A stretch of DNA of 64,000 bases, taken from contig NW_006763135.1 of NCBI RefSeq assembly GCF_000264905.1, positions 1,405,179 to 1,469,178 on the forward strand, given 5' to 3'. A program made the translations under genes and the position numbers. The stretch's first letter is position 1. Each line of letters opens with the position of its first letter. This document shows positions 1 to 10,809 of the stretch, one piece after another. Origin of the DNA: Stereum hirsutum FP-91666 SS1 (lineage: Eukaryota; Basidiomycota; Agaricomycetes; Russulales; Stereaceae). The notes below the pieces were generated by a model. It made no database searches, was not told where the DNA came from, and saw nothing but the letters and a program-made list of their open reading frames with translations.

Positions 1-884
1 CCTCCCGCCTTGGATACGATGCGATTTGGTTGATTTTTGACGCATCTTCTGATTCGGTTCTGACTGGTCGACGATCGTCCAGGCCATTACTCCCAATCAT
101 GCAGCGAAATATCGAATTGAATGGCCTCCAGGATCGTGTAACCGCATCAGAGCTAAACTGGTATGGTCCCCTGTTTTCCAGGTCGACAACCTATCGAATA
201 ACTACTAATTTCATGCTGGTGTGTCATAGGGGCGAACCACTTCCTCCTAGCATTCCCCATCCACAGCTAATCCTGGCCGCAGATTGTGTATATTTCGAAC
301 CAGCATTCCCTCTGCTCGTCCAAACACTAGCATATCTTATTCCCGCGACAAAGCTCGAGCAAGGAGAGGATCCAGAAGTGCTCTTCTGCTACAAGAAACG
401 ACGAAAGGTGAAATATTGACCTTCGTTAAACGATCTTCAACTCTATACATCCCGTTCATATTTATTTCCGCTGCTGCTAGGCTGACAAGCGGTTTTTTGC
501 CCTTCTCAAAAAACACTTCACCTGGAGCGACGTGCGTACTTTCTTTCACGAGTTCGTTATCTCCCTACATACCATCGTGTTCTTTCTTTCTTTCATTCCG
601 CCTGCCGTTCCATTCATTCCTCCCACGAATTCCGAATTACATAAAATAAATCCCGCCCTCCACACATTCCCGTTCCGCATCGGTCTATCCCAACACTCCC
701 ACCACCACCACCACCACCCCCACACTGCTGCCCTCTTCCATCCATCCCGGCCGTACTCCGTATTCGTTCCTGACTCATCTCAGAAACGCAAACCATTGCA
801 CATTCCAAACAGGTCGAAGACCCCGAGCACGCCAACTACACCCGCGACTCCATCTCCCTCCTCCGTTTACACCGAAAACGGTAA
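1..884 (+). CDS. Protein-lysine methyltransferase, METTL21/Efm6 type (C-terminal part)
   Basis: The 5' part lies upstream of the window. Readable exons are about 83-160, 230-407, 481-531 and 813-884 (stop TAA). The joined protein has the order expected of the Rossmann-fold METTL21/Efm6 family: a stretch around MQRNIELN, then LNWGEP, then the post-motif segment LILAADCVYFEPAF, then FCYKKRRK, and a short C-terminal tail. These enzymes transfer methyl groups from S-adenosylmethionine to lysines, in yeast Efm6 on elongation factor 1A. Positions 1-82 are probably the 3' end of an intron. Intron 161-229 carries an ACTAAT branch-like site. The family is clear; the exact substrate is inferred from homology. 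Confidence 0.8.
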
Positions 885-976
885 TACCGATCCCATTATT
901 CCCTCCGACCTCGCCCACCGCTTCCGCTTCCGCTCCCGACCTGGAGCACCCTGTTCGATAAATTGCAGAATCATAA

Positions 977-978
<2 letters not shown>

Positions 979-1007
<29 letters not shown>
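979..1007. repeat. (CA)n microsatellite
   Basis: Uninterrupted CA dinucleotide repeat of about 14 units in non-coding DNA just downstream of the lysine methyltransferase gene. Confidence 0.95.
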
Positions 1008-1009
<2 letters not shown>

Positions 1010-1694
1010 GGCGTATGGCGCCCAAAGCCAGCAAGCGAGGAATGCCGGACTCGGAAAATCGGGAGCGAAGATAACTGGGGACAGCTTCCGGAGGAAGCTC
1101 CGAGCTTGGCTTTGAAGCTTGAAGCCGCTTCGAGAGTTCCTTGCTTGGAACCTTGGCCGCGCATCGTGTTTTTCCTTCCTTCCTCTCCAGTTAGGCGCCC
1201 GCTCACCCGTTCGAGTTTGTCTGGTTCAAACGCCCGGTATTCTTATATTGAATCCGACAACACTTTCGTGAGCTGTTATGTAGACTCTAGAGTCGCGAGC
1301 TGAGTTGGATTGTGTCGTGAGTTTTGTGCGTCTGTGCCAGTCCAGGTTCCAGTGTGCCTCTCTTGTTCGTCTCGGTCGATGGTTCGTTGGGCGTCAAGCA
1401 GGTCTTGGCTTGGACTTGGTTGGCGTAGTCGGATGCGTTCGACGTGCGGGCTCGAGAGGGGCTTCTAGCCACCAGACGAGCCTCGAGGGCGTTTTAAGCA
1501 ACCTTTTGTCCGATTGAAGGAGTATGGAAGCTGGGCTAGAGCAATTGCGTCTAAGGGTAAGTTACTCATGGCACCGTATGTACGGGCAGAGACGGTGGCA
1601 GTCACCAACTGTAGCGTTACGATAAGCAGGACATTTGGTGCGTATGTACATACTGCTTCCGCATTCAGGTCATAATGCATAATGGCCAGATGAA

Positions 1695-1714
1695 CACACA
1701 CACACACACACACA
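1695..1714. repeat. (CA)n microsatellite
   Basis: Second short CA dinucleotide run of about 10 units in the same gene-free region. Confidence 0.9.
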
Positions 1715-4700
1715 AACTCGAAGGATTCAGACGGCCGCCGTTTCGCCCATAGCGAGCCTGTTCGGAGGCCGTCCTTCCCACTGGGTATAATAAGCTCATA
1801 TGCTTCCACGTCCGTCACCCTTAGACTTCCCTCGTCTCACAGCTGTTCTACTCGGTGTCGTCACCTAATATGTAAGTGTCACATACACACAGCAGTCAGT
1901 CCAAAGAAGCGCAAAAGATCCGCAAGCGCCCATAGCGACAGCAGTAGCATGCCACTGACGTTTGCTTCGAATTCTGAAGCCTGAAGCTTTGAACGGGCTG
2001 CGAAACGGCGCCGTCGTTTACCATATGTGTGCGTGTGCCCAAGAACCGTTTAGATTCAGAAGCTCCGAGAGGCGGCCTTGGGCGGGGCGCTATCTTTCCA
2101 TAGACGGCTTCATGTCCATTGCCCACGCCCATTGCCCATTCCAAAACCCGTGTATGTTTCATGCTATGGCATTTGGAGCAGGGCATAATTGCCTTGGGAC
2201 GGTACATGCGAAGAGAATTGGAGTAGTTTAGGTTAGGTTAGCATGTATGTATGTACTGCGCCACAGGAGGATGTGATTGGCCCGTGACCACAGTACATAC
2301 ATACCAGTTCAAGTGTTGTCTGTCTCTCTTTTTGATTCCGAGCACTGTGCAAAATGAAAATGCTGCTCCACCATCTGAGTCTGAGTCTCGTCGGGTGCGA
2401 TGGAAGATGAAGACTTCCTTGAACGGCGAGCGCTCGAGCCCGGTCAGCGACGTCGATGCCGATCCTTCTCTCGCATCCACAGCCCAATGACTACAACAGT
2501 ACAGTAGTCCTGCACGGCGACCCAGAAGAACCTCAGACAGGCTCGCAAGACAAGGCCTAGCATAGACCAGAAGACACCAAAAACAACACACACAGCTGAG
2601 CGCCAGACGGGCGTAGTATATAGAGCAAGAGAGTCACAGGCCGTACAGCCTGCTCACCTCGAGCCTTTGGGCGCCTGCTCGTCCGGTCTTCTAGATGGAT
2701 GCCGGTGTACTCGCAGAGCGACTGGTGCCACCAAGTGCCTTGGGGTCCTGATCCCGGTGCGCTCCTCGGCTGATCAGTAGGTATGGCCGTGAGGATACGT
2801 CCCTCTGTGATGAGAGTGACGACGACTGTAGGAGAGAGTCAGAAGGGGTCTGACAGAAGATATTGTTGGTATTGTTGGTTGCTTGAGGATCAGACCGGTA
2901 TTAGCGGTGTGGAGTATTGGCCGTGACGGCGAGGTGCAGTGGACCCCACGAATGAGAGACGAGGAGCCACTCGAGAGAAATTGTTGTCGGATTTAGTTCG
3001 CGATATGTTTAGTTGAGCTCCAGGATGAGATGGATAGACAACCGAGAACACCGCGGTGGAATGAAGACATATATTGGGTGTGTTGTCGCGCGGACCGTCC
3101 GTTCTGCGGCGAGAGATGTATGGCGTGGTACGCCCGTCACAATCGAGAGTGGCGTCGAGACTTGACAGCGGAGGTCGAAGGACGAAGGCCTCCGACATTT
3201 TGACGGATACTCGTGCATGTGCCACAAGAGCCACAATCGAGCGCCACCATCCGAAAAGACCGCAGCGCAGCGGCCTGCCGCTATTTTGCTGGCGAGCGTC
3301 TACAGCCAGAATAAAACACAGGTAAAACTGAAAAAGCGTTCAGCGTCAAAAAGTTTCTGGGGGCGAGCTCAGGCGAGTTCTCGAGACGTACGTCGTGTAG
3401 TCACCATCTCACCATCTGTTAATTAAAGGAACTTCTCGACAGCGCTCGACCAGCGCCACAACGGTAGATCCTCCTTAAGCGCCGATTATGACAAGGGGCA
3501 GCGCGCCGTTGACGCAAGTGCGGCATGCACATGCTCGCGGTGCGTAGACGGTTCCATGTGGAGGTCAAGTGGAGGTGCGAGGGCGTCGCAAAGTGAGCAA
3601 TTGGCAGGCGCTGGCCTGAAGCGCTACCAGCGTCGGTTTGGAATACATGCTCTCCTGAAGTTGAGCATAATACGTAGGTCCTCGAGATGGACCAAGCAGG
3701 ATCAGAAGATTTTCATCATTAACGGGCAGGTCATGAAAGACCGTCGAGGGAGTACGAGATGAGAGCTAGAAAAGTGAATGACATAGTGCATTGATGCTGG
3801 AACAATCATATCTGTCACAGGGCTTCACGATTACGGACACCAGCATGTCTATAACCAAAGGGAACAAGGGCGTCGGCTCGGTCCAAGATGACAGGAACCT
3901 ATGAGTACGGAAAAGACATCACACTCACCGAATAGAGCACCCTGAGCGCATCCGATACCGATAGCACCGTGTTCGGGACTTGAGGCCTGAGGGTTGTGGC
4001 TATATAGCATAAGATCTGTCCGCCATAGGCGTCCAATCAACAATGCACAATGAACCGGTGATGTATGATGGGACATACAGGACATACGGCCGCCGACAGA
4101 GAGTTATAAGGGGTTTCGCTCCTATTGCAGGCTTGTCAGTCCTAAGGACCTCAGAGGTGAACGGAGGATGGCGAATCATGTCCGAACAAATCGTCGACGT
4201 TGACGATATCCTCGTAGCATCGTGTAGTCTGCACACCCCATGCGTCACTCTTCTAGGACTTTGCATTGTCCCAGCATTTCGCAGATGTGGGCAGAGAAAT
4301 AGAACCAGAGGACTTAGAGGAAAAGATAATCAGAGCCTTCTCTTGATTCAGATCCACGTGTTCTTTTGCACTGGTACGTATTTCCCAAACAATAGAGTAG
4401 CCCAAAGTGGAACTCCTGGTTGACCAATGACCAACGACCATATCAGAACACGACGACAATGTGGAGCTCTCTTGAACTCTTCCGTAGGTGGTACCTTCGG
4501 TGCACGGACAGGCTCACACCGAGCGCTGTGCTGTGGATGTGCATCAAGCAGGGAAGCATGGCTACAATGAAATAGCGGTGTCTCAGACCCTCGTGAGCTC
4601 AGAAAATTGCACCGTGCACACCGGCTGTAAACAAGAACACCGATGTTGATGATCAATGGGAAGATCGGAGAGTATGGGAGCACACTGTGTCAAAGTGGTG

Positions 4701-5622
4701 AGTCGTTAATTGTGTCCTTCAGCATAGGAAACCGTGTCCTGGCGGAGGCGGAGTAGAACGACAAGGCAAGGATGAGTAGATGGCCAGCTAACATCGTAGA
4801 ATATGGACGTACACGATATAAACAACGATATCGTGAGCCAGCGATGCTTATGGTAATCTGCAGGCAACGATACGGCCGTTGCCATCTTCGCGTTCTATTC
4901 TGTCCTACGAAGAGTTCAATCGCCGCCGGGCGCTGTTCATGAGAACAACATCCATCTTCATCGAGTGATGTGGAACTCGAAAGGCTACCGTGGAGGGTGC
5001 TTGGGGGCACCGAGAGCTAACGGACCGATGCCGATCCCGCATCACCCTAGAGTCCAATCCACCCGCATCGATGGCATCTATTTTTGAAGAGAGTTTGGCA
5101 GGAAGGATAACGCGTTGGAGTAGGAGCAAAGAAGACACCGGTGGGTTTATTTGTGTACTGTTGAATGTTACAAAGCAGAAGCAGACGGGAATGGCCGTCC
5201 AAAGATGGTGCACAACATCCAGTAGCTTCGTCAACATAGAAAAGTACGGCGTTGCGCCTATCGCAGACGACGTAGAGGTGAGCTAACATAGTCTGTCGGC
5301 ATCAGGTATAGGGCATAAAGACCACCAGCTTTCCGGACGGAGTCTAGAGTACTAGCGCACCCATTTATAACACCACACATAGAGAAGGAGACTTTAACGG
5401 CACTCGAAAATTCCACAAAGGTCTTCTCTCAATGCTTGGCACAACGCTGTTGAAACGCTACGTAGTCGCTGTGTTCGCCGTAGCATTCCCAGGTGCGAGA
5501 AGCGGACGAGACTCTGAAACAAGAACAGAAACTCACAGTATCACGTAGTAGTTGAGAATCCATGGGGAACAAATCGTACAAATAGTGTAGGTCTAGCGGG
5601 TGTCTAATCGAAGGTCTGTCGG

Positions 5623-6094
5623 TCATTGGGGTATGGTTTTTAGCTGCAGTGCATGGTCAGCATCCTACGCCACCAATTGCAGAAGCTCATGAGACACGCA
5701 CCTGCAGCCCATGTATCCCCTCAATCTCCTTCTTCAAAGTGTCGTTCACCATCCTATGTTGCTTTATCATAGGTATGCCTTTGAACGCTTCACTCTTTAT
5801 TTGGATCGCGTAGAACGATCCGCAACCGCCTATCAACCAAGTTGAATGGCCATAAAGGGTTAACTTCGTCCTAAATTTAACCGACGATTGGGACGTACCA
5901 GAAACATCTTGCACGAGCAACTCAGAAGGATTGAACCGCTCTGTCAGCTTCTGGAATATTGCTTTTTCACCGTCATCCAGTCCTGTCGGTAGTGGTAAGG
6001 ATGTTGCCGCGGCCGAGGAACGCCATGCACTGGAGTGTAACGGACGAGACCAAAGTACCGATGTCGAAGCTCTGCGAGAAAGTAGGGAGAACAT
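5623..6094 (-). CDS. BolA-like protein, probably mitochondrial
   Basis: Three exons on the minus strand: 6094-5899, 5829-5702 and 5643-5623 (114 residues). The N-terminus is rich in Arg and Ser and lacks acidic residues (MFSLLSRRAST), as in mitochondrial presequences. The rest is a BolA domain: SGGCGSFYAIQIKSEAF, then MIKQHRMVN with the conserved His, and GIHGLQLKT near the end. BolA proteins bind glutaredoxins and take part in handling and delivering iron-sulfur clusters. The last exon codes for only a few residues (LKTIPQ); using it restores the family's usual C-terminus. It is transcribed divergently from the dehydrogenase at 6539. Whether it matches Bol1 or Bol3 cannot be decided here. 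Confidence 0.88.
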
Positions 6095-6538
6095 AATATC
6101 TTTCGAAAAGTAACAGGGCGCGGAGGAGAAACGCGTCGCGACTTCGGAAGCGGGGGATTACTCATATCGGGCCCACGTGGATTTGTATTGGCCTGTGGCG
6201 TCATGGGGTTGTATGCCGATCATTGTGGCCCACACCCTAATTTAATGATTGCGAAGAGGACTCGGAGGACGTCCATGTGCAGTACGCCGAAGTCGAGATG
6301 TTTATATGCCCCAATAAATTTTACCATCGCCACGGACGGCCGTGCTCTGGAACGGAATGCCATGAAAAAGACGAAGGTCCCGTCGATATGCTATCAAGGT
6401 TGGACGCCGCGGCCGGAAAGTCGATGCAATCGCACCCCGCCGAAGTACATAACCTCTGAGCACCCTTCATCGTATCCCATCTTCGCCACTTGTATCTTTG
6501 CCCCATCACCTCCTCATCTCTACCTGCTTATCCACAAA
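6095..6538. other. Divergent intergenic region (444 bp)
   Basis: Lies between the starts of the BolA gene (minus) and the dehydrogenase (plus) and must hold both promoters. A pyrimidine-rich tract at about 6465-6535 precedes the plus-strand ATG. No further gene is seen. Confidence 0.6.
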
Positions 6539-8014
6539 ATGCCCGGTCGTCTCCAATACAAGGTCAGACATACCTTGTTAACCATCTAAATCATACTCAC
6601 ACTAGCACTTCTTGACAGAGTGCTGTCATTACTGGTGCTGGATCGTAAGTCATCTTGAATGGCCTCCTGCATCATATGTCTTACATCTCCGCGGCCCCTC
6701 CAGTGGAATCGGTCTCGAAACCTCCATTCTCTTCGCTTCAGAAGGCGCCAATGTCATCCTCGCCGATATCAACTTTGAGGCCGCAGAGAAAGCAGCGGCG
6801 CTGATCTCGAAAAAGTCGCCAAACGTGAAGGCCATCGCTGTGAAGGCCGATGTCGGGAAGGAAGAGGATATCAAGGCCGCTGTGGATAAGGCCGTGCAGG
6901 AGTTTGGTCGTCTGGATGTCATAGTGCGTGCTACTATATTAATGTCCGAGTGGGACGGTAATTTGTGCTAATTTTATGCTCACGGTTCTACTTCTATAGT
7001 TCAACAACGCTGGTGAGCGACATGAACGGTGCTATTATTGGTGCTCGAACTGACTGGGTATATACTTGTTCTCGGTCTCGTGCAGGTATTATGCATCCAG
7101 CAGACGACAACGCCCTGAACACGGAAGAACGCATCTGGGACCTCACCATGCAAATCAACGTCAAGGGTGTCTGGTGGGGCTGCAAGTACGCCATCCTCGC
7201 CATGCGCCAGAACCCCACCGATGAGGCCAAGGGCCTGCATGTGGGAGGCAGCATCATCAACACCGCGAGTTTCGTTGGTTCAATGGGTGCCGCAACGCCA
7301 CAACTCGCATGTATGTCGCTCTCTTGGCTGCTCACCTCTGTTCTCAAGCTAATTGTGGCGGGACCCTACAGATACATCGTCTAAGGTGAACTAGTTCGGC
7401 TGAATATTCAAATCAGGGGACGGCTTGTTGAATCTTATATAGGGTGCCGTCCTTGCGATGACCCGTGAATTGGCCATGATCCATGCTCGTGAAGGCATCC
7501 GCGTCAACTCCGTCAGCCCGTGCGTATTGTCACTCTTCTCCAGAGCTCCCTCACTAACTGTATGTATATCTGACATCTGTCTAGTGGTCCTCTGAAGACC
7601 CGTGAGTCTCTTCCATGGATGTTCTTGAACCGAGCGATTAACTGACTTCGCCTTCAGCCCTCCTGATGGACTTCCTTAACACACCCGAGAAGAAGGAGCG
7701 CCGCGTAGTCCATCTCCCCATGGGCAGATTTGGTGAGGCCGTCGAGATCGCCAAGGCTGCACTTTTCTGTACGTTCACCTTATTCCTTCTTCTTTCGCGC
7801 GGCGCTAAAGCCCTTTTGTCTACTCTCAGTGGGCACCGACGAGAGCAGCTACATGACGGTATGTTCCCACTTGTTGTTCGTGCGACTGCTTGCTCATTAA
7901 CAATCATCTTTGCGCTCATAGGGTACCGACTTGAAGGTCGACGGTGGATTGACGTCAGCCTACGTTACCCCTCTGGGTGAACCCGTCCTGCCACCTCCTT
8001 CCAGCCTTGTTTAG
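6539..8014 (+). CDS. Short-chain dehydrogenase/reductase (SDR), classical type
   Basis: Eleven exons: 6539-6562, 6619-6644, 6704-6923, 7000-7012, 7086-7310, 7372-7385, 7443-7519, 7585-7601, 7658-7768, 7830-7858 and 7922-8014 (282 residues). The protein shows the SDR order: nucleotide-binding VITGAGSGIGLE near the N-terminus, NNAGI, the active-site serine region (INTASFVGS), YTSSK (YxxxK) and VNSVSPGPLKTP, and ends with a GTDLKVDGG motif. It should oxidise or reduce an alcohol/carbonyl with NAD(P); the substrate cannot be read from the sequence. Exons of 13, 14 and 17 nt are unusually small, and the catalytic Tyr sits on the 14-nt exon. The 3' end faces the MPO1 gene. Confidence 0.9.
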
Positions 8015-8347
8015 AATTTGTTTGCTGGGATGAGTGGACGGAGAGAAGATAATGAGAACGACAGCCAAAATGTAGACGTGATCTTGTTCAATATATAGCT
8101 CGCCGGAGCACTTGTACGACTGTAATCCCAAGTCACCCAGTGTAGACGAAAGTGATTTCAGGGACCAGAACCGAGCAGTCTTCGACACGAAAGCTAGAGA
8201 CTTGCTCGAAATCACAAACCGTACAAATAATCCTACAAATTACCAAGTCATAACGAGACCTCAAAAAAGCTCAATTACGAGGAGCCCTTTGGGAGCGACC
8301 GACTGGCGGAGATAGATATGTTCAACGGGGAGAAAGACAGCAACATC
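8015..8347. other. Convergent 3' intergenic region (333 bp)
   Basis: Shared 3' flank of the plus-strand SDR and the minus-strand MPO1 gene. AT-rich stretches suit polyadenylation signals. No gene seen. Confidence 0.5.
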
Positions 8348-9187
8348 TTACAGCTCCTTCGCCTCCTGCGCTCGCCTCTTCTCGCCTTGCGCCTTCTTGA
8401 GAGCCGTAATCTCCTTTCCAATATCGTTCTTCAGGTCCCGATGTAGTTGAGGCTTGTATCCGACCTTGAAGAGCAACTCGAGATGAACGAAGAAGGGAGC
8501 AAGGACGAGGGCTATAACCGTGAAGGATACACCATCAGTCTCAGGGTATGAAATCTTGATTGATACTGCGTACCGCCAAGAAGATTGTCCAACAGGGCCG
8601 GTGCCCTCTTCTCCGCCACTCCGTGACCAATGAACTGCATAATCCACGAGAGAACGTTCAAGCCGGCTGCGATTTTGAAGTTGTCGGCATTTTTGGACGC
8701 TTGGACTGCCGTCAACACGAAGAGAACCATTTGTGGCGTGTAGATGAGCTGAACCACAACATCAGACTGTCAGCGCTCATCCTGAAGAAGAGGGAAATGA
8801 TAGCTTACGGCGGCTAGTGGCTCAAGGGCGTAGTAGTACGCGAGATATAGTGCCATAGCGATAGTAGCCCAGTTGATTTCGAAGGACATGTAGTCGTTGA
8901 AAACATAGTGGAAGTCGGGGAAGAAGGAAGGGACCGGTAATAAGCTTCCAAGAACTTGGAAGGTCCTGTTATGATAGATCAGCGTGTGGAGAGGGTGCAA
9001 CGAATAAGATATATACCAAAGTATGAGGGGTACGAAGCAGATATGGATAGCAATATTTGTCTTGTTCGAATGGTATGCACCATAGAACGTCAACTACATA
9101 TTCCAAGCTTAGACCTGAGAGCGCAGAGATCGACAGCAGTATACGACGTACCTGATGCCTAATATTGAACAAATTAGAGGCTGACAT
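8348..9187 (-). CDS. MPO1: Mpo1/DUF962 family ER membrane dioxygenase
   Basis: Five exons on the minus strand: 9187-9152, 9093-9017, 8965-8809, 8748-8574 and 8511-8348 (202 residues). The sequence matches the YGL010w/Mpo1 family (DUF962): an N-terminal YHSNKTNIAIHICFVPLI with the conserved His pattern, several hydrophobic membrane segments, a middle motif SWIMQFIGHGVAEKRAPAL, then FFVHLELLFKVGY, and a lysine-rich tail. Yeast Mpo1 is an Fe(II)-dependent dioxygenase that removes one carbon from 2-hydroxy fatty acids during phytosphingosine breakdown in the ER. Length fits the family. Function is taken from the family. Confidence 0.9.
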
Positions 9188-9416
9188 GTGGATAGCGACG
9201 AGTATGGGTGTTGGGGTGTATTATTGGAGAGACAGCAAGCGAATGCACAGACTTTATGGCCCCTGTGGGGGGGCATGAAATTCGGGCCGGGTGAGTGGCC
9301 AGAAGTGACCGAGACCGTGGAATGGGACACGTGGGCCCGTATGCGGTCACTGCTTCGTTGTGTTCGCTGCACTCACCAAACCCCAACTCAGGTCCCTCTG
9401 GACACAGTGCACCATC

Positions 9417-10355
9417 ATGGTTCGTTCAACCATCATAGTCCGAGCGTCAGATGCTCTTCCTCTCGCCGCCAGCGTCGACGACGAACAGGTGAGCCTCATG
9501 CTCAGCCGTAACACGGTCCCACGAAGGCTGAGCGAGACGGAGGATACGTAGACGGAGCATTCGCTTCAAGAGCACAAGCAGCAGGCGAAACTCATCTTTC
9601 GACGCATTACACCAAATTCTGAACCTCGCTTGTCAATAGAAAGCGCCGCGTATACCTTACAGTGCGTCACATTTGTTCGTCCTTATGCTTGCTGTCTGTG
9701 GAGCGCAATGTACTGACGGAATGTATACGTGGCTCAGCTACCTCATAGCGGATAATGTCGTATACCTCACCATAGCCGATAAATCCTATCCACGAAAGCT
9801 AGCTTTTTCATACCTCGATGAACTCTCCAAGGAGTTCGCCAACTCATACGGACCTAAGGTGGACGGAGTACGGAAACCATATGCGTTTGTCGGCTTCGGT
9901 GCGTCAAATGTCTTCTTTCCGTGCAGTCAGCCACTAATTCTGACACTCTCCATATAAAGATACTTTCATGTCAAAAACTGCGCGGTTATACAGTGATACG
10001 CGTACAGCAAACGCAGCCGGCAACGGTCTTGATAGGCTGAACGATGACTTGCAGGATGTGACGAGAATAATGACCAAGAACATGGAGGAACTGCTGTGGA
10101 GAGGCGATTCACTCGACAGTACGTCATGTTACCCACTTGACTACTCTATGGGATGCACTACGCAGATAGAGCACTGACGCCGCAAAACTTCTTCGTTCAG
10201 GAATGTCACATCTGTCAAGTTCGCTGCGTTCAGAGTCGGAAAAATACCGCAAGGCTGCAAGAAACATCAACTGGCAGGCTGCTCTGCGGCAATACGCACC
10301 AATTGGCGGTATCGTCCTCTTTCTCTTGATCTTCCTATGGTGGCGATTCTTCTAG
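9417..10355 (+). CDS. SEC22: Vesicle-trafficking R-SNARE Sec22
   Basis: Five exons: 9417-9488, 9552-9661, 9738-9898, 9960-10118 and 10201-10355 (218 residues). It starts with the family signature MVRSTIIVRASDALPLA of the longin domain, continues through YLTIADKSYPRKLAFSYL, has a SNARE coiled coil around LDRLNDDLQDVTRIMTKNME with the central Arg expected of an R-SNARE, and ends in a C-terminal membrane anchor (GGIVLFLLIFLWWRFF). Sec22 drives fusion of vesicles between ER and Golgi. Length fits the family. Confidence 0.95.
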
Positions 10356-10809
10356 AGTATTGTTTTTGCATACTATTCTGATCTCTCGGGCCGTGGACGT
10401 TACACTGTGCTTCTGTAAATATATATCTCGCACCTTGGACTCGTTGCAGACCGCTTCGCTTGCTTGAAAGTATTCACCGTGCCACCTTGTTCAATCATTC
10501 AATATTCAGGACCCGTTTCACCTCTCGCCCGCGCAATCTTGTGCATCTAATCTAATCTTAGTGCACGTCATGAGCATGATATATATTAGGAGATCGCTCG
10601 AAAGGAGCCGCACTTTGCTCCGAATGTATTGTGTGTGGTACTATCAGAAGCCATCTACACACGAGGCATCCGCTAGGCAGGGAGCCATCGCAGGCGTGCC
10701 CTCTTCTTTCATACCTCCACGACGAGTCTCTTGACTCCCTTCTCTTCATACCCACTCATTCCACAAACTCAAGAATCGTGATCCAGCCTTCGGAGGATTC
10801 AAAGCAATC
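10356..10809. other. Intergenic region (454 bp)
   Basis: 3' flank of SEC22 and promoter region of the next plus-strand gene. Short AT-rich segments (TATATATC near 10420, ATATATATTA near 10580) are present. No gene seen. Confidence 0.5.

Larger units (their letters stand above)
885..5622. other. Long gene-free stretch (4.7 kb)
   Basis: No open frame here reads like a conserved protein on either strand, alone or joined across plausible GT-AG introns. It holds two CA microsatellites (979-1007 and 1695-1714) and several short frames of biased composition. An ATG at about 1524 is followed by a good donor (GTAAGT at about 1556), but I found no convincing second exon. On the minus strand, frames between about 4350 and 5010 carry short hydrophobic stretches and could be remains of a membrane-protein gene, but nothing definite. 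It may hold long UTRs, a non-coding RNA or decayed transposons. Confidence 0.5.

Noticed and set aside
532..1074. Plus-strand open frame with a His run and a CA repeat
   Set aside because: It overlaps the last intron and last exon of the lysine methyltransferase and is mostly simple sequence.
2227..2241. TTAGG repeats resembling a telomere
   Set aside because: Only two or three units, inside non-telomeric sequence; no array.
4690..5010. Minus-strand frame with a hydrophobic stretch, considered as a remnant of a fungal multi-pass membrane protein
   Set aside because: Only one weak hydrophobic segment; no family motif and no joined exons that keep the frame.
5429..5626. Minus-strand frame of 65 codons with several Cys residues just after the BolA gene
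   Set aside because: Begins almost on the BolA stop codon, needs a 23-nt intron to look orderly and matches no family.
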